Source: Poriferisodalis sp965204125 (lineage in GTDB: Bacteria > Actinomycetota > Acidimicrobiia > Acidimicrobiales > Poriferisodalaceae). From it: DNA of 64,000 bases. The DNA lies in NCBI RefSeq assembly GCF_965204125.1, contig NZ_OZ241968.1, positions 2,294,001-2,358,000 on the forward strand. Reading direction: 5' to 3'. Made by a program: the position numbers and the translations under genes. The notes under the pieces were generated by a model. The model did no database searches. It saw only the letters and a list, made by a program, of their open reading frames with translations, and was not told the DNA's origin. Below are positions 8,760 through 16,856 of the stretch, one piece after another (positions within the stretch are counted from its first letter, which is position 1; the number at the start of each line of letters is the position of its first letter).

Positions 8760-9104
8760 ATGACCGCTCGGCGTCAAGCACTCGGCAGGTACGGGGAAGG
8801 TCTCGTCGAGCGCTGGTATGCCGAGCGTGGCTACCGCGTGCTGGATCGCAATTGGCGATGCCCGCTCGGGGAGCTGGACCTGGTGGTGACCGACGGAACC
8901 CATCTGGTGGTCTGCGAAGTGAAGACTCGCTCCAGTGATCGCTTCGGCACGGGCTTCGAGGCGATCACCGCTCGCAAGCAGCAGCAGGTTCGACGACTCG
9001 CAGCGCACTACGTGCGCCAGCGGGGCGGCTGGAGCGGTCCGATTCGCTGTGACGCCGCGTCCGTGATGGGCCGCAAGGTAGAGGTGCTCAGCGGCGCCTT
9101 CTAG
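8760..9104 (+). CDS. UPF0102 (YraN) family nuclease-fold protein
   Basis: A 114-residue protein of the YraN/UPF0102 family, which has a restriction-endonuclease-like fold and an unsettled role. LGRYGEGLVERWYAERGYRVLDRNWRCPLGE and VVCEVKTRSS carry the conserved GE...D...EVK core (GELDLVV then CEVKTRS). Conserved linkage to comM and dprA, as here, suggests a role in DNA processing, but that is inference. The ATG at 8760 is the only sensible start; no clear ribosome-binding site was seen. Confidence 0.9.
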   Translation: MTARRQALGRYGEGLVERWYAERGYRVLDRNWRCPLGELDLVVTDGTHLVVCEVKTRSSDRFGTGFEAITARKQQQVRRLAAHYVRQRGGWSGPIRCDAASVMGRKVEVLSGAF

Positions 9105-9117
9105 CCAGCGGCGTCGT

Positions 9118-9336
9118 TCATCCCACCGGCCGGCGCCGATCGCGTGCCTGCCAACAGCTCCAGTGCCAGTGGCGCCGCAGATCGGGAGCATCGATCGGCA
9201 CCGCCGCCACATGACCGGTACCGGCCTCGATGGCGTTGCCGCAGCCGCCGCAGATGTATCGCTTGACCGCTTCGAAGGGCTGGACCCGGCGCACTTCGAA
9301 ACCGGGCACAGGCTCGAGCTGGCGCATCGGCGGCAT
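9118..9336 (-). CDS. Small Cys/His/Trp-containing actinobacterial protein, function unknown
   Basis: A 72-residue protein. The core reads YICGGCGNAIEAGTGH, then APDLRRHWHWSCW. The CxxC, the GTGH and the HWHxxCW segment suggest one metal-binding ribbon. I recall similar short actinobacterial proteins, often labelled 'ATP/GTP-binding' without a nucleotide motif, that share the Y-C-x-x-C ... RRHWH-x-x-CW pattern. The start is ATG at 9336 (CAT on the + strand at 9334-9336). Its A is shared with the stop of the upstream 36-residue gene (TGATG), which implies translational coupling. It is antisense to its neighbours yraN and comM. Confidence 0.72.
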   Translation of the reverse strand: MPPMRQLEPVPGFEVRRVQPFEAVKRYICGGCGNAIEAGTGHVAAVPIDAPDLRRHWHWSCWQARDRRRPVG

Positions 9337-9446
9337 CAGGCCAGCACTGCCCACAGCACCAGGCCGAGCGCGACCAGCGACGCGATGGCAACGAGCACGT
9401 AGTCGAGCCGGGTGGTGCTGTGCTTGCGATACGGGTCGTATCCCAC
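9336..9446 (-). CDS. 36-residue single-pass membrane protein
   Basis: A very short gene with GTG start at 9446 and TGA at 9336-9338. The protein begins VGYDPYRKHSTTRLDY, followed by one hydrophobic helix (VLVAIASLVALGLVLWAVLA) that ends at the C-terminus. The short polar N-terminus and single helix are a plausible membrane miniprotein. Its stop overlaps the ATG of the 72-residue Cys/His protein as TGATG, which is strong structural support that both are real genes. No ribosome-binding site was recognised; function unknown. Confidence 0.6.
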   Translation of the reverse strand: MGYDPYRKHSTTRLDYVLVAIASLVALGLVLWAVLA

Positions 9447-9690
9447 GGATGCAGTATCGCCCGGTATGGCTCGGCCGCGTGGTGCCCGAAAATGCCGGCC
9501 TGCTGCGCAAAGCCCCGGTGTACGGTCCTGCCTCGAGGCTGCAGCGACGGCTCGAGTGCCGTGATTCAGGCTCTGCAGGTCAGTCGTCACCGACGCTGCT
9601 GTACCGATCGTTGCCCCCAGCGGGCTTCTTCGTCGAATCCGGACTGCGCCGCCTCGGTGCCGCGTCCGGTCCGAGCTCCGGAGGATGCCC

Positions 9691-11208
9691 ATGCTGGCTA
9701 CTGCAACTACGGCGACGCTGGTCGGCGTCGACGGTCATGTCGTCACTGTCGAGGTGCACACCTCGAACGGACTTCCGTCATTCACCATTGTCGGGCTGCC
9801 CGACGCCGCCTGTCGCGAGGCGCGCGACCGGGTTCGGGCCGCGGTGCTCTCGTCAGGACTCGACTGGCCCGACAGTCGCGTCACCGTCAACCTGGCACCG
9901 TCGGGCCTGCGCAAGGGCGGTGCGGTCCTTGACGTGGCCATGGCAGTGGCCGTGCTCGCCGTCACCGAACAGGTGCCAGCCGAGTCGCTGCGCGGGAAGG
10001 CGTTCCTGGGTGAGCTCGGACTCGATGGCGCCGTCAGGGGCGCGGCCGGAGTGCTGCCGCTCACCGACGCGCTCCGCGACCGTGCGGTCGTGGTTGCGTC
10101 CGAGGCCTATCACGTTGCGCTCGCAGCAAATCCGCGAGACGTTCACCCGGTTCGCACGCTGGGTCAGCTCGCGTCGGTGCTCGCAGGCCGCGCACCCTGG
10201 CCCGATCCGCCGCCCGTTCCGCCCCAGCCGCCCTCTGTCCCGGTGCCTGATCTGAGCGACGTCATCGGGCAGCCCTCCGCCCGACGAGCGGTCGAGGTTG
10301 CTGCTGCGGGCGGTCACCACTTGCTGATGCTGGGTCCGCCGGGCGCAGGCAAGACGATGCTGGCCCGTCGGCTGGTGGGCCTGCTGCCCGAGCTCAGCCG
10401 ACAATGCGCGATGGAGGCCACGCGGGTCCAGTCGGCAGCGGGTTTGCCGCTGCCCACCGGCTTGGCCACTCGGCCGCTTCTCCGCAGCCCACATCACACC
10501 GCCACGGTCACAGCGTTGATCGGCGGAGGAACGAATGCGATTCGCCCTGGAGAGATCTCGCTTGCACACCGCGGCGTGCTGTTCCTCGACGAACTCGGCG
10601 AGTTCGCGCCCAGCGTGCTCGATGCCATGCGCCAGCCGCTCGAAGAAGGCGTCGTTCGAGTGAGCCGAGCGTTGGGAACGTGTTCGTTTCCGGCTCGCTT
10701 CTTGCTCGTGGCGGCCATGAATCCGTGCCCGTGCGGGCAGGCCGGTCGGCCGAACTCGTGCCGCTGTTCGGATCTCGTCCGCCAGCGCTACCTGCGGCGC
10801 CTCTCCGGCCCGCTGCTCGACCGCTTCGATCTCCGCATCCAAGTGCGGCCGCCCGATCCCGACCAATTGCTCGACGGCATCCGCGGCGAGCCGACTGCCG
10901 CAGTGGCCAGCCGGGTGGCGGCGGCGCGCGAGCGAGCCTTGTGCCGGGGTGTGGAGGCCAACGTCGAGCTGACCGGCGCGCAACTCGAGCAGTTCGCGCC
11001 GCTCACGCCCGCTGCCCACGCCGCGCTGCGGGAGCGCCTGCGCGGTGGCCTGCTCAGCGGCCGCGGATTGCACCGCGTGCGCTGCGTTGCACTCACTCTG
11101 TGTGATCTCGCCGGCGACGAACCGCCCATCGATTCTGGACGTCTCGCCGAAGCGCTCACGCTGCGTGCCAGCGTCGGCAGGCTGCATGCACCTGCCACGG
11201 CGGCGTGA
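9691..11208 (+). CDS. comM: ComM-like Mg-chelatase-family AAA+ helicase
   Basis: ComM (YifB) is a hexameric helicase that aids branch migration during natural transformation. The N-terminal ChlI-like domain starts MLATATTATLVGVDGHVV and contains GLPDAACREARDRVRAA. The AAA+ domain has Walker A GPPGAGKTMLARR, Walker B GVLFLDELGEF and AAMNPCPCG with the CxxC...C cluster (PCPCGQAGRPNSCRC). The C-terminal domain has RGLHRVRCVALTLCDLAG. The second ATG (9691) was chosen because GGAGG (9680-9684) is 6 nt before it, whereas it abuts the ATG at 9685. It leads into dprA. Confidence 0.94.
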   Translation: MLATATTATLVGVDGHVVTVEVHTSNGLPSFTIVGLPDAACREARDRVRAAVLSSGLDWPDSRVTVNLAPSGLRKGGAVLDVAMAVAVLAVTEQVPAESLRGKAFLGELGLDGAVRGAAGVLPLTDALRDRAVVVASEAYHVALAANPRDVHPVRTLGQLASVLAGRAPWPDPPPVPPQPPSVPVPDLSDVIGQPSARRAVEVAAAGGHHLLMLGPPGAGKTMLARRLVGLLPELSRQCAMEATRVQSAAGLPLPTGLATRPLLRSPHHTATVTALIGGGTNAIRPGEISLAHRGVLFLDELGEFAPSVLDAMRQPLEEGVVRVSRALGTCSFPARFLLVAAMNPCPCGQAGRPNSCRCSDLVRQRYLRRLSGPLLDRFDLRIQVRPPDPDQLLDGIRGEPTAAVASRVAAARERALCRGVEANVELTGAQLEQFAPLTPAAHAALRERLRGGLLSGRGLHRVRCVALTLCDLAGDEPPIDSGRLAEALTLRASVGRLHAPATAA

Positions 11209-11242
11209 GTTCGGGCGCAGACGCCCGCGAGAAGGTCACGCC

Positions 11243-12415
11243 ATGAACACGGTCGGCCATTCCGATGCAGAGCGAGCAGAACTCGGTGCGCTGATCGAGC
11301 TGTGCTCGTTGCCGCACATGGGCCCGGCGCGATTGCGTGCCTTGCTGACCGGTCGTGACGCGCCCGAAGCCATCGATCAGCTACGTGCCGGTCGCGCTGC
11401 GGTACGGGCAGCGCTGCGGTCGTGCCGCGGCGTGGATGAACCGCTCATCGCCGACTGGCGGCGGCAGGTCGCATCGGCGTTCGAGCGTGCGGCGATCAGC
11501 GGGCATCCAATCGGCACCGACTTGCTCGCCGCGCATGCGCGTGAGGGCATCTGGCTGTCTGTGCCGGCTCGCAGCGATGCAACCGAGATCTGGGAGTCGG
11601 ACCCCGAGCCGCCTGCGCTGCTGTTCGGCCAGGGCGCTGCCATCGATCCGGAGATCCGGCGCGTCGGTGTTGTGGGCACACGGAGATGCACTGCGTACGG
11701 GCGCACGGTGGCACGGCAGCTCGGATCGGGTCTCGCAGCGGCGGGAGTGGCAGTGGTGTCGGGCCTGGCGACCGGCATAGACGGCATCGCTCAGCGAACG
11801 GCGTTCGACGCGGGCGGGCCCGTCATCGGCATCGTCGGCAGCGGGCTCGACCAGGTGTACCCGGCCGCGAATCGGACGCTGTGGGCCGATGTGGCACGGC
11901 ACGGGACGCTGCTCAGCGAGTACCCGCTCGGCCGGCGTGCAGCGCACTGGCAGTTCCCGGCGCGCAATCGAATCGTGGCGGCCCTGTGCGAAGTGCTGGT
12001 GGTGGTTGAGTCGGGTTCCGCAGGCGGCTCGATGTACACGGTGGATGCCGCAGCCGAGCGGAACCGGCCGGTCATGGCAGTACCGGGGCCGATTACCAGC
12101 GCTGCCTCGGCCGGCACCAACCGGCTCCTCGCCGAAGGCTGCGCGCCCGTCTGCGACGTGGCCGACGTATTGGCGGCGCTCGGCGAGCCGGGTCGCGCCC
12201 ATGCGACACCCGGCAGTTTCGGGCAGCCTGGGCCAGCTATTGCGGAGCCGCTCGACCAACGGGTCTTGGACGAGCTCAGCGCCGGCCCGCGCACGCTCGA
12301 TGAACTGACGCTGCAGACCGGCGCCGGTCTCGGCGAACTGGCGGCATCGCTCGACCGCCTGCAGCTGTCAGGGTGGGCCAGCGAGACCGGCGGATGGTGG
12401 GAGAAGGCGAGATGA
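11243..12415 (+). CDS. dprA: DNA-processing protein DprA
   Basis: DprA loads RecA on incoming single-stranded DNA. The N-terminal helical region (LCSLPHMGPARLRALL) is followed by a Rossmann-like domain with VGVVGTRRCTAYGR, VVSGLATGIDGIAQR, VIGIVGSGLDQVYPAAN, PARNRIVAALCEVLVVVES and VMAVPGP. A C-terminal winged-helix region (LDQRVLDELSAGPRTLDEL) is present. ATG 11243 (390 residues) follows a GAGAAGG purine run. The frame is open further upstream, but that part overlaps comM and is not DprA-like. Confidence 0.95.
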   Translation: MNTVGHSDAERAELGALIELCSLPHMGPARLRALLTGRDAPEAIDQLRAGRAAVRAALRSCRGVDEPLIADWRRQVASAFERAAISGHPIGTDLLAAHAREGIWLSVPARSDATEIWESDPEPPALLFGQGAAIDPEIRRVGVVGTRRCTAYGRTVARQLGSGLAAAGVAVVSGLATGIDGIAQRTAFDAGGPVIGIVGSGLDQVYPAANRTLWADVARHGTLLSEYPLGRRAAHWQFPARNRIVAALCEVLVVVESGSAGGSMYTVDAAAERNRPVMAVPGPITSAASAGTNRLLAEGCAPVCDVADVLAALGEPGRAHATPGSFGQPGPAIAEPLDQRVLDELSAGPRTLDELTLQTGAGLGELAASLDRLQLSGWASETGGWWEKAR

Positions 12416-12465
12416 GCGCCCGGTGTCGCTGTGGCAGGGCTTGCGAACCGGTGGGGACCCCTCGG

Positions 12466-12471
12466 TACTGT
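12466..12471 (+). promoter_or_regulatory. -10 hexamer TACTGT for leaderless xerC
   Basis: TACTGT ends 7 nt before the in-frame GTG at 12479. This matches the spacing in other leaderless candidates here and decides the xerC start. Confidence 0.45.
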
Positions 12472-12478
12472 GGTTCTG

Positions 12479-13411
12479 GTGACTGTGGGTCTGGCGACGT
12501 CGCGTCCCGAGATGGGGACGCCGCCGGGGTGGCGAGTCCCCGAATTCGTTCTGTCGCTGACTGCGGCATCGGATTCCACCAAGCGCGCCTACCGTTCGGA
12601 TCTGCGCCAGTTCGCCGAGTGGGCAGCCCGGGCCGGGCTCGACGAACCAGGCGACGTCGATCGGCGCTGGCTGCGCCGATACATCGCATTCCTGTCGGTG
12701 CGCGGGCTGTCGCGACGCTCGGTGGCTCGCAAAGCGTCCGCATTGAGGCGTTACTTCGCTTGGCTGGCGCGCCAAGGCACCATCGAGGCCGATCCAGCGC
12801 TCGGGCTCGCCGCGCCGACTGGCTCGGGACGCTTGCCGCGCGTGCTCGGTGCGGCCGAAGTGTCCGAGATGCTGGGAGACGGCACGGTGCCAAACGATCC
12901 GACCGAGCTGCGCGACCGGCTCGCGCTCGAGCTGCTCTACGGCAGCGGCCTGCGTGTCGCCGAACTCTGCCAGCTCGATCGCGGCGCTTTCCGGCCCGGC
13001 AGCGCTCACATCGAGGTGATCGGCAAGGGCGCCAAGCATCGCCGGGTGCCGCTCAGCGAGCCGGCTATGGCCTTGCTCGCCGCATGGCGCAATGGCGGCA
13101 GCGACGAGTTCGATGGGCAGCGGTTGAGCGAGCCGGCCGACCGCGACCCTGCGGCGCTGCTGGTGAACCTGCGCGGCAACCGGCTCGGCACCCGAGACGT
13201 GCAGCGGATTCTGGATCGCTACGCCGCCGCGCCGACCCATCCGCATGCCCTGCGCCACACCTACGCCACGCACTTGCTGGACGGCGGAGCCGACCTGCGC
13301 GTGGTGCAGGAACTGCTCGGTCACGCGCGACTCGCGACCACGCAGATCTACACGCGGGTCAGCAGGGAGCGCCTCAGAGAGGTGTACGAGTCGGCGCACC
13401 CGCGCGCCTGA
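12479..13411 (+). CDS. xerC: Tyrosine recombinase XerC/XerD-like
   Basis: A phage-integrase-type recombinase, probably the XerC that resolves chromosome dimers at dif with XerD and FtsK. The SAM-like N-terminal domain contains TKRAYRSDLRQFAEW. The catalytic domain has the Arg in GSGLRVAELCQL, Lys in GKGAKHRRVPL, HALRHTYATHLLDGG (HxxR), GHARLATTQIYTRV (His) and the tyrosine in QIYTRV. GTG 12479 is preferred because of the -10 box with 7-nt spacing. Alternatives are ATG 12512 and an upstream ATG at 12431. The TGA stop overlaps a possible CTG start of the next gene (CTGA). Confidence 0.93.
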   Translation: MTVGLATSRPEMGTPPGWRVPEFVLSLTAASDSTKRAYRSDLRQFAEWAARAGLDEPGDVDRRWLRRYIAFLSVRGLSRRSVARKASALRRYFAWLARQGTIEADPALGLAAPTGSGRLPRVLGAAEVSEMLGDGTVPNDPTELRDRLALELLYGSGLRVAELCQLDRGAFRPGSAHIEVIGKGAKHRRVPLSEPAMALLAAWRNGGSDEFDGQRLSEPADRDPAALLVNLRGNRLGTRDVQRILDRYAAAPTHPHALRHTYATHLLDGGADLRVVQELLGHARLATTQIYTRVSRERLREVYESAHPRA

Positions 13412-13971
13412 CGGCCGCGTTTGCTCTCGCGGGCGCGGCTGTTCTGGCTGCCGCGAGCGGTCCGGCGCTGGCACAAGCTGTGCCGGCGCAGACTGCGCCG
13501 GCGCTCGCTTACATCTGGCCTGTGCACGGCACCGTCGTGGATCCGTTCCGGCCGCCGGACAACCCGTACGGACCCGGCAATCGCGGCCTCGAGTTCGCGA
13601 CGCAGCCCGGCTCGGCGTTCTGGGCTGCTGCCGACGGAGTCGTCAGCTTCGCCGGGCCGGTGGGAGGGCGACTGCATGTGACGGTAAGCCATCCCGATGG
13701 CCTGAGGGTGTCGTACTCCGGGGTCGCGACCATCGGCGTCCGCCGAGGCGAACGGGTCCAGCAGGGACAGCAGCTCGGCACGACGGGCGATCGGCTGCAT
13801 GTCGGTGTGCGTCGGGGCGAGACCTACCTCGACCCGGCTCGGGCTTTTGACAGCAGTCGCGGCCAAGGCGGACCGTCGCTTGGCCGCCCGCATCTCGTCC
13901 CCTCATTGCCCTCCGTGTATCGCCTGCAACTGCGCTGGTTACACTCCGGCGTCGGCAATGCGGTGCTCTGA
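13408..13971 (+). CDS. Secreted M23/LytM-like protein with degenerate metal site; CTG start proposed
   Basis: The sequence begins with a signal peptide (LTAAFALAGAAVLAAASGPALA) and continues into an M23/LytM beta-domain. It matches the actinobacterial M23-like family found beside rpsB: PVHGTVVDPFRPP, RGLEFATQPGSAFWAAADG and LHVGVRRGETYLDPA. The usual HRGxD zinc ligands read NRGLE, and the HxH motif reads RLH, so hydrolase activity is doubtful. No ATG, GTG or TTG exists in frame before the signal peptide for at least 200 nt. A CTG at 13408 overlaps the xerC stop (CTGA), so re-initiation there is the simplest model. Start uncertain; gene identity well supported. Confidence 0.75.
   Translation: MTAAFALAGAAVLAAASGPALAQAVPAQTAPALAYIWPVHGTVVDPFRPPDNPYGPGNRGLEFATQPGSAFWAAADGVVSFAGPVGGRLHVTVSHPDGLRVSYSGVATIGVRRGERVQQGQQLGTTGDRLHVGVRRGETYLDPARAFDSSRGQGGPSLGRPHLVPSLPSVYRLQLRWLHSGVGNAVL
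13940..13945 (+). promoter_or_regulatory. Possible -10 box (TACACT) for rpsB-tsf
   Basis: TACACT fits TANNNT and lies inside the 3' end of the M23-like gene. It would give rpsB a leader of about 210 nt containing two competing hairpins. No strong -35 was recognised. Confidence 0.3.
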
Positions 13972-14086
13972 GGCTCACGCCGACGGAGACCTGGCATTCA
14001 GGAGGCCAAGTCTCCCGGAAGCCCGAGCCTGCGTCGGCGCGTCTCGCCGACATCGCAATGCCACCGACCATTCACTGACCAGCCGG

Positions 14087-14119
14087 GGCGACCCCACGGT
14101 CGCCGCTGCCCAAGCGGCG
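14087..14119 (+). promoter_or_regulatory. Two mutually exclusive hairpins in the rpsB leader
   Basis: Hairpin 1 pairs 14087-14093 (GGCGACC) with 14098-14104 (GGTCGCC) around a 4-nt loop. Hairpin 2 pairs 14101-14107 (CGCCGCT) with 14113-14119 (AGCGGCG) around a 5-nt loop. They share 14101-14104, so only one can form. This is a plausible switch for autoregulation of rpsB-tsf by S2, which is known in other bacteria; the mechanism here is inference. Confidence 0.4.
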
Positions 14120-14161
14120 TCGTCCCCGGTGCAGAGATTCGAACCGTGGGGAGGAGCATCC

Positions 14162-15226
14162 ATGTCCGCTGTTGTGACCATGTCCGACCTGCTCGCCGCC
14201 GGCGTGCATTTCGGCCACCAGACCCGTCGCTGGAATCCGAAGATGGAACGGTTCCTGTGGGGCGAACGCAATGGCATCTACATCATCGATCTCCGGCAGA
14301 CGCTTCAGCTTGTTGAAGACGCCTACGCCTACGTGCGCGACACCGTGGCCCGTGGCGGCACGATCCTGTTCGTCGGCACCAAGCGACAAGCCCAGTATCC
14401 GATCCAGCGCCACGCCAATGCGTGCGGCATGCCGTACGTGAACCAGCGTTGGCTGGGCGGGATGCTGACCAACTTCCGCACGATCCGCGGCCGGGTCACC
14501 AAGATGCTCGAGTACGAGCGGATGCAGGCCGCCGGCGACTTCGACAACATGCCGAAGAAGGAAGCCCTGCTGCACACCCGCGAGCTCACCAAGCTTCAGC
14601 GCAACCTGAACGGCATCCGGAACATGGACAAGCTGCCGGACGCCGTTTTCGTGCTCGACACCCCGAAGGAACACATCGCGGTGGCGGAGGCTGTCCGGTT
14701 GAAGCTGCCGGTGGTCGCCGTCGCCGACTCGAACTCCGACCCCGATCCGATCACCTACGTCATCCCCGGCAACGACGACGCCATCCGCTCGACCGAACTG
14801 CTGTGCCGTGTCATCGCCGACGCCGTGTTGGAAGGCCGATACATGGCCGAGCGCAGCGGCGTGGCAGTGGCCCCGGCAGGCGAGCGCTCACCTGAGGAAG
14901 AGGCGCGCATCGCTGCGCAGCAGGCCGAGGCACAGCGGGCTGCCATGGCCGAGGCTGCGGCCCGGGAGGCCCGCATTGCCGCCGATCAGGCCAAGAAGGC
15001 CGCCGCGGCGGCCGCCGTTCCCGACATGCGGTCGGCCGATGCCCCTGCCGCGCCCGCTGATGTCGGCGGCGACGCAGACCCCGCTGCCGAGGCATCTGCG
15101 TCGGCTGAGGCCACCAGCGACACCTCCGCGTCCGCCGAGCCTGCCGCCGAGACCGCCGATGCTGCGGGCAATGCCACCGACGCTGAAACCCTGGCCCCGT
15201 CATCTGCATCACAAGGAGCCGCCTGA
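14162..15226 (+). CDS. rpsB: 30S ribosomal protein S2 with long Ala-rich tail
   Basis: S2 joins the 30S late and is needed for S1 binding. The conserved core includes LLAAGVHFGHQTRRWNPKM, ILFVGTKRQAQ, YVNQRWLGGMLTNF, LPDAVFVLDTPKEHIAV and PVVAVADSNSDPDPITYVIPGNDDAI. From about residue 240 to 354 the chain is an Ala/Glu/Asp-rich extension that makes it much longer than the usual 230-280. The ATG at 14162 has GGAGGAG about 5 nt upstream. It is followed closely by tsf, a near-universal pair. Confidence 0.96.
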   Translation: MSAVVTMSDLLAAGVHFGHQTRRWNPKMERFLWGERNGIYIIDLRQTLQLVEDAYAYVRDTVARGGTILFVGTKRQAQYPIQRHANACGMPYVNQRWLGGMLTNFRTIRGRVTKMLEYERMQAAGDFDNMPKKEALLHTRELTKLQRNLNGIRNMDKLPDAVFVLDTPKEHIAVAEAVRLKLPVVAVADSNSDPDPITYVIPGNDDAIRSTELLCRVIADAVLEGRYMAERSGVAVAPAGERSPEEEARIAAQQAEAQRAAMAEAAAREARIAADQAKKAAAAAAVPDMRSADAPAAPADVGGDADPAAEASASAEATSDTSASAEPAAETADAAGNATDAETLAPSSASQGAA

Positions 15227-15227
15227 C

Positions 15228-16034
15228 ATGGCAGCCTTCACTGCGAAGGACGTTCAGGCCCTGCGCCAGGCCACCGGCGCCGGGATGATGGATGCGAAGA
15301 ATGCGCTGACCCGATGCGATGGGGATGCCGACGCGGCTGCGCAGTGGCTGCGCGAGAACGGCATCGCCAAGTCCGCGGCCCGAGCAGATCGTGACAACAG
15401 CGACGGCGTCGTTGTGGCTCGCGTGGTTGACAGTGGCGACGGCTCCGTCGGCGCCATCGTCGAATTGCGCTGCGAGACAGACTTCGTCGCCAAGTCTGAC
15501 GGGTTTCTGTCAATGGCAGACAAGATGCTGACCGATGTGATCGCAAGCGGTGCGTCTGCCGTCGCCGACGCGGCAGCCGTCATCGACGATCTGAAGATCA
15601 CGCTCAAAGAGAACATCGCAGTCGGCACGGTGGAGCGCTTCGAGGCCCCCGCTGGCTCCTGCATCGACGCCTACGTCCACCAGCAGAATGGCCGCGGCGT
15701 CAATGCTGTACTCGTGGAGATCGAAGGGGCGACGCCGGAGCTTGCTCACGATGTGGCGTTGCATATCGCGAGCAACCGCCCGACCTACATCCGGCGCTCG
15801 GACGTGCCAACGGAGGTCCTCGACCGGGAGCGAGCCACCTTCGAGGCAATCAGCCGGAATGAGGGCAAGCCCGAGGCTGCGCTGCCGAAGATCGTCGAGG
15901 GCCGCCTGACGGGTTACCTGCGTGAGCACACGCTCATGGAGCAGAAGTTCGTGAAGGACGAGAAGCGAACGATCGCCGATCTCGTCGGATCGGCGAACGT
16001 GACACGTTTCGCCCAAGTCGAGATCGGCCGCTGA
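15228..16034 (+). CDS. tsf: Elongation factor Ts
   Basis: EF-Ts recycles EF-Tu-GDP. The UBA-like N-terminus MAAFTAKDVQALRQATGAGM is followed by the core ELRCETDFVAKSDGFL, a strongly conserved EF-Tu-interacting segment, and VALHIASNRPTYI. The C-terminus includes FVKDEKRTIADLV. The 268-residue length is normal. AAGGAG lies about 10 nt before the ATG, which is 1 nt past the rpsB stop, so the pair is co-translated. Confidence 0.96.
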   Translation: MAAFTAKDVQALRQATGAGMMDAKNALTRCDGDADAAAQWLRENGIAKSAARADRDNSDGVVVARVVDSGDGSVGAIVELRCETDFVAKSDGFLSMADKMLTDVIASGASAVADAAAVIDDLKITLKENIAVGTVERFEAPAGSCIDAYVHQQNGRGVNAVLVEIEGATPELAHDVALHIASNRPTYIRRSDVPTEVLDRERATFEAISRNEGKPEAALPKIVEGRLTGYLREHTLMEQKFVKDEKRTIADLVGSANVTRFAQVEIGR

Positions 16035-16042
16035 GCATCGCT

Positions 16043-16813
16043 GTGGCTGCGGCGGAGACCCCGGAGCCGCAGAAGGAAGATCCGCGCCAACACGCAGCCC
16101 GTGAGTGGAAGCGGGTGGTGCTCAAGCTGTCGGGCGAGGCGTTGGCCGACGCCGGAGGGAACAACGTCAGCGCCGCTGTGGTGGATTCGCTGGCGTCGGA
16201 GATTGCCGACGTCTGGACCTCGTTGAAGGTTGATATCGCTGTCGTCGTCGGGGGCGGCAACATCTGGCGCGGCATGGCGGGCTCGATCGGCGGCATGGAC
16301 CGCGCCCAGTCCGACCACATGGGCATGCTCGCCACTGTCATCAATGCGCTTGCGTTGCAAGATGCACTCGAACGCAGAGAAGTGCCCACCCGTGTGATGA
16401 CCGCCATCGGCATGGCACAGATCGCAGAGCCCTATATCCGGCGCCGGGCTGTGCGCCACCTGGAGAAAGGCCGGGTAGTGATCTTTGCGGCGGGTACCGG
16501 CAACCCGTTCTTCACGACCGACACGGCGGCAGCGTTGCGCGCCGCGGAAGTCGACGCTGACGTCGTGCTGAAGGGCACTCATTCCGGTGTCGACGGTGTC
16601 TATACGGCAGATCCGCAGACCGATCCGGATGCTCAGCTCCTCAGCGAAGTCACGTTTCTTGAAGTGCTCTCCCGGGAACTGGCGGTGATGGACTCCGCGG
16701 CAATTGCCGTGTGCAAGGACAATGCCACTCCCATCGTGGTCTTCGACCTCATGACGCAGGGCAATTTCCGCCGCGTCGTCGAAGGCGAAGCGCTCGGCAC
16801 GCTGGTGCGCTGA
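16043..16813 (+). CDS. pyrH: Uridylate kinase (UMP kinase)
   Basis: PyrH phosphorylates UMP to UDP and belongs to the amino acid kinase fold. Motifs are RVVLKLSGEALAD, VVVGGGNIWRG, DHMGMLATVINALALQDALE, NPFFTTDTAAALRAAE and DVVLKGTHSGVDGVY. The GTG at 16043 gives about 20 polar residues before the core, slightly more than usual. No better start is visible. Its position between tsf and frr is the standard order. Confidence 0.95.
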   Translation: MAAAETPEPQKEDPRQHAAREWKRVVLKLSGEALADAGGNNVSAAVVDSLASEIADVWTSLKVDIAVVVGGGNIWRGMAGSIGGMDRAQSDHMGMLATVINALALQDALERREVPTRVMTAIGMAQIAEPYIRRRAVRHLEKGRVVIFAAGTGNPFFTTDTAAALRAAEVDADVVLKGTHSGVDGVYTADPQTDPDAQLLSEVTFLEVLSRELAVMDSAAIAVCKDNATPIVVFDLMTQGNFRRVVEGEALGTLVR

Positions 16814-16844
16814 GAGGTGACGGTCACTCCCGACAGGTCATCGC

Positions 16845-16850
16845 TACGCT
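16845..16850 (+). promoter_or_regulatory. -10 hexamer TACGCT for leaderless frr
   Basis: TACGCT ends 6 nt before the frr GTG at 16857, in the 43-nt gap after pyrH. Confidence 0.5.
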
Positions 16851-16856
16851 GGTCGG

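Noticed and set aside
12373..13971. A 532-residue frame that could be read as one protein spanning xerC and the M23-like gene
   Set aside because: Its first about 340 residues overlap xerC in a different frame and have no domain. Only the last part, with signal peptide and M23-like domain, is real.
14131..14150. TTCGAA-containing sequence resembling a tRNA T-loop
   Set aside because: The flanking bases do not form a 5-bp T-stem on either strand, and no acceptor or anticodon arms were found nearby.
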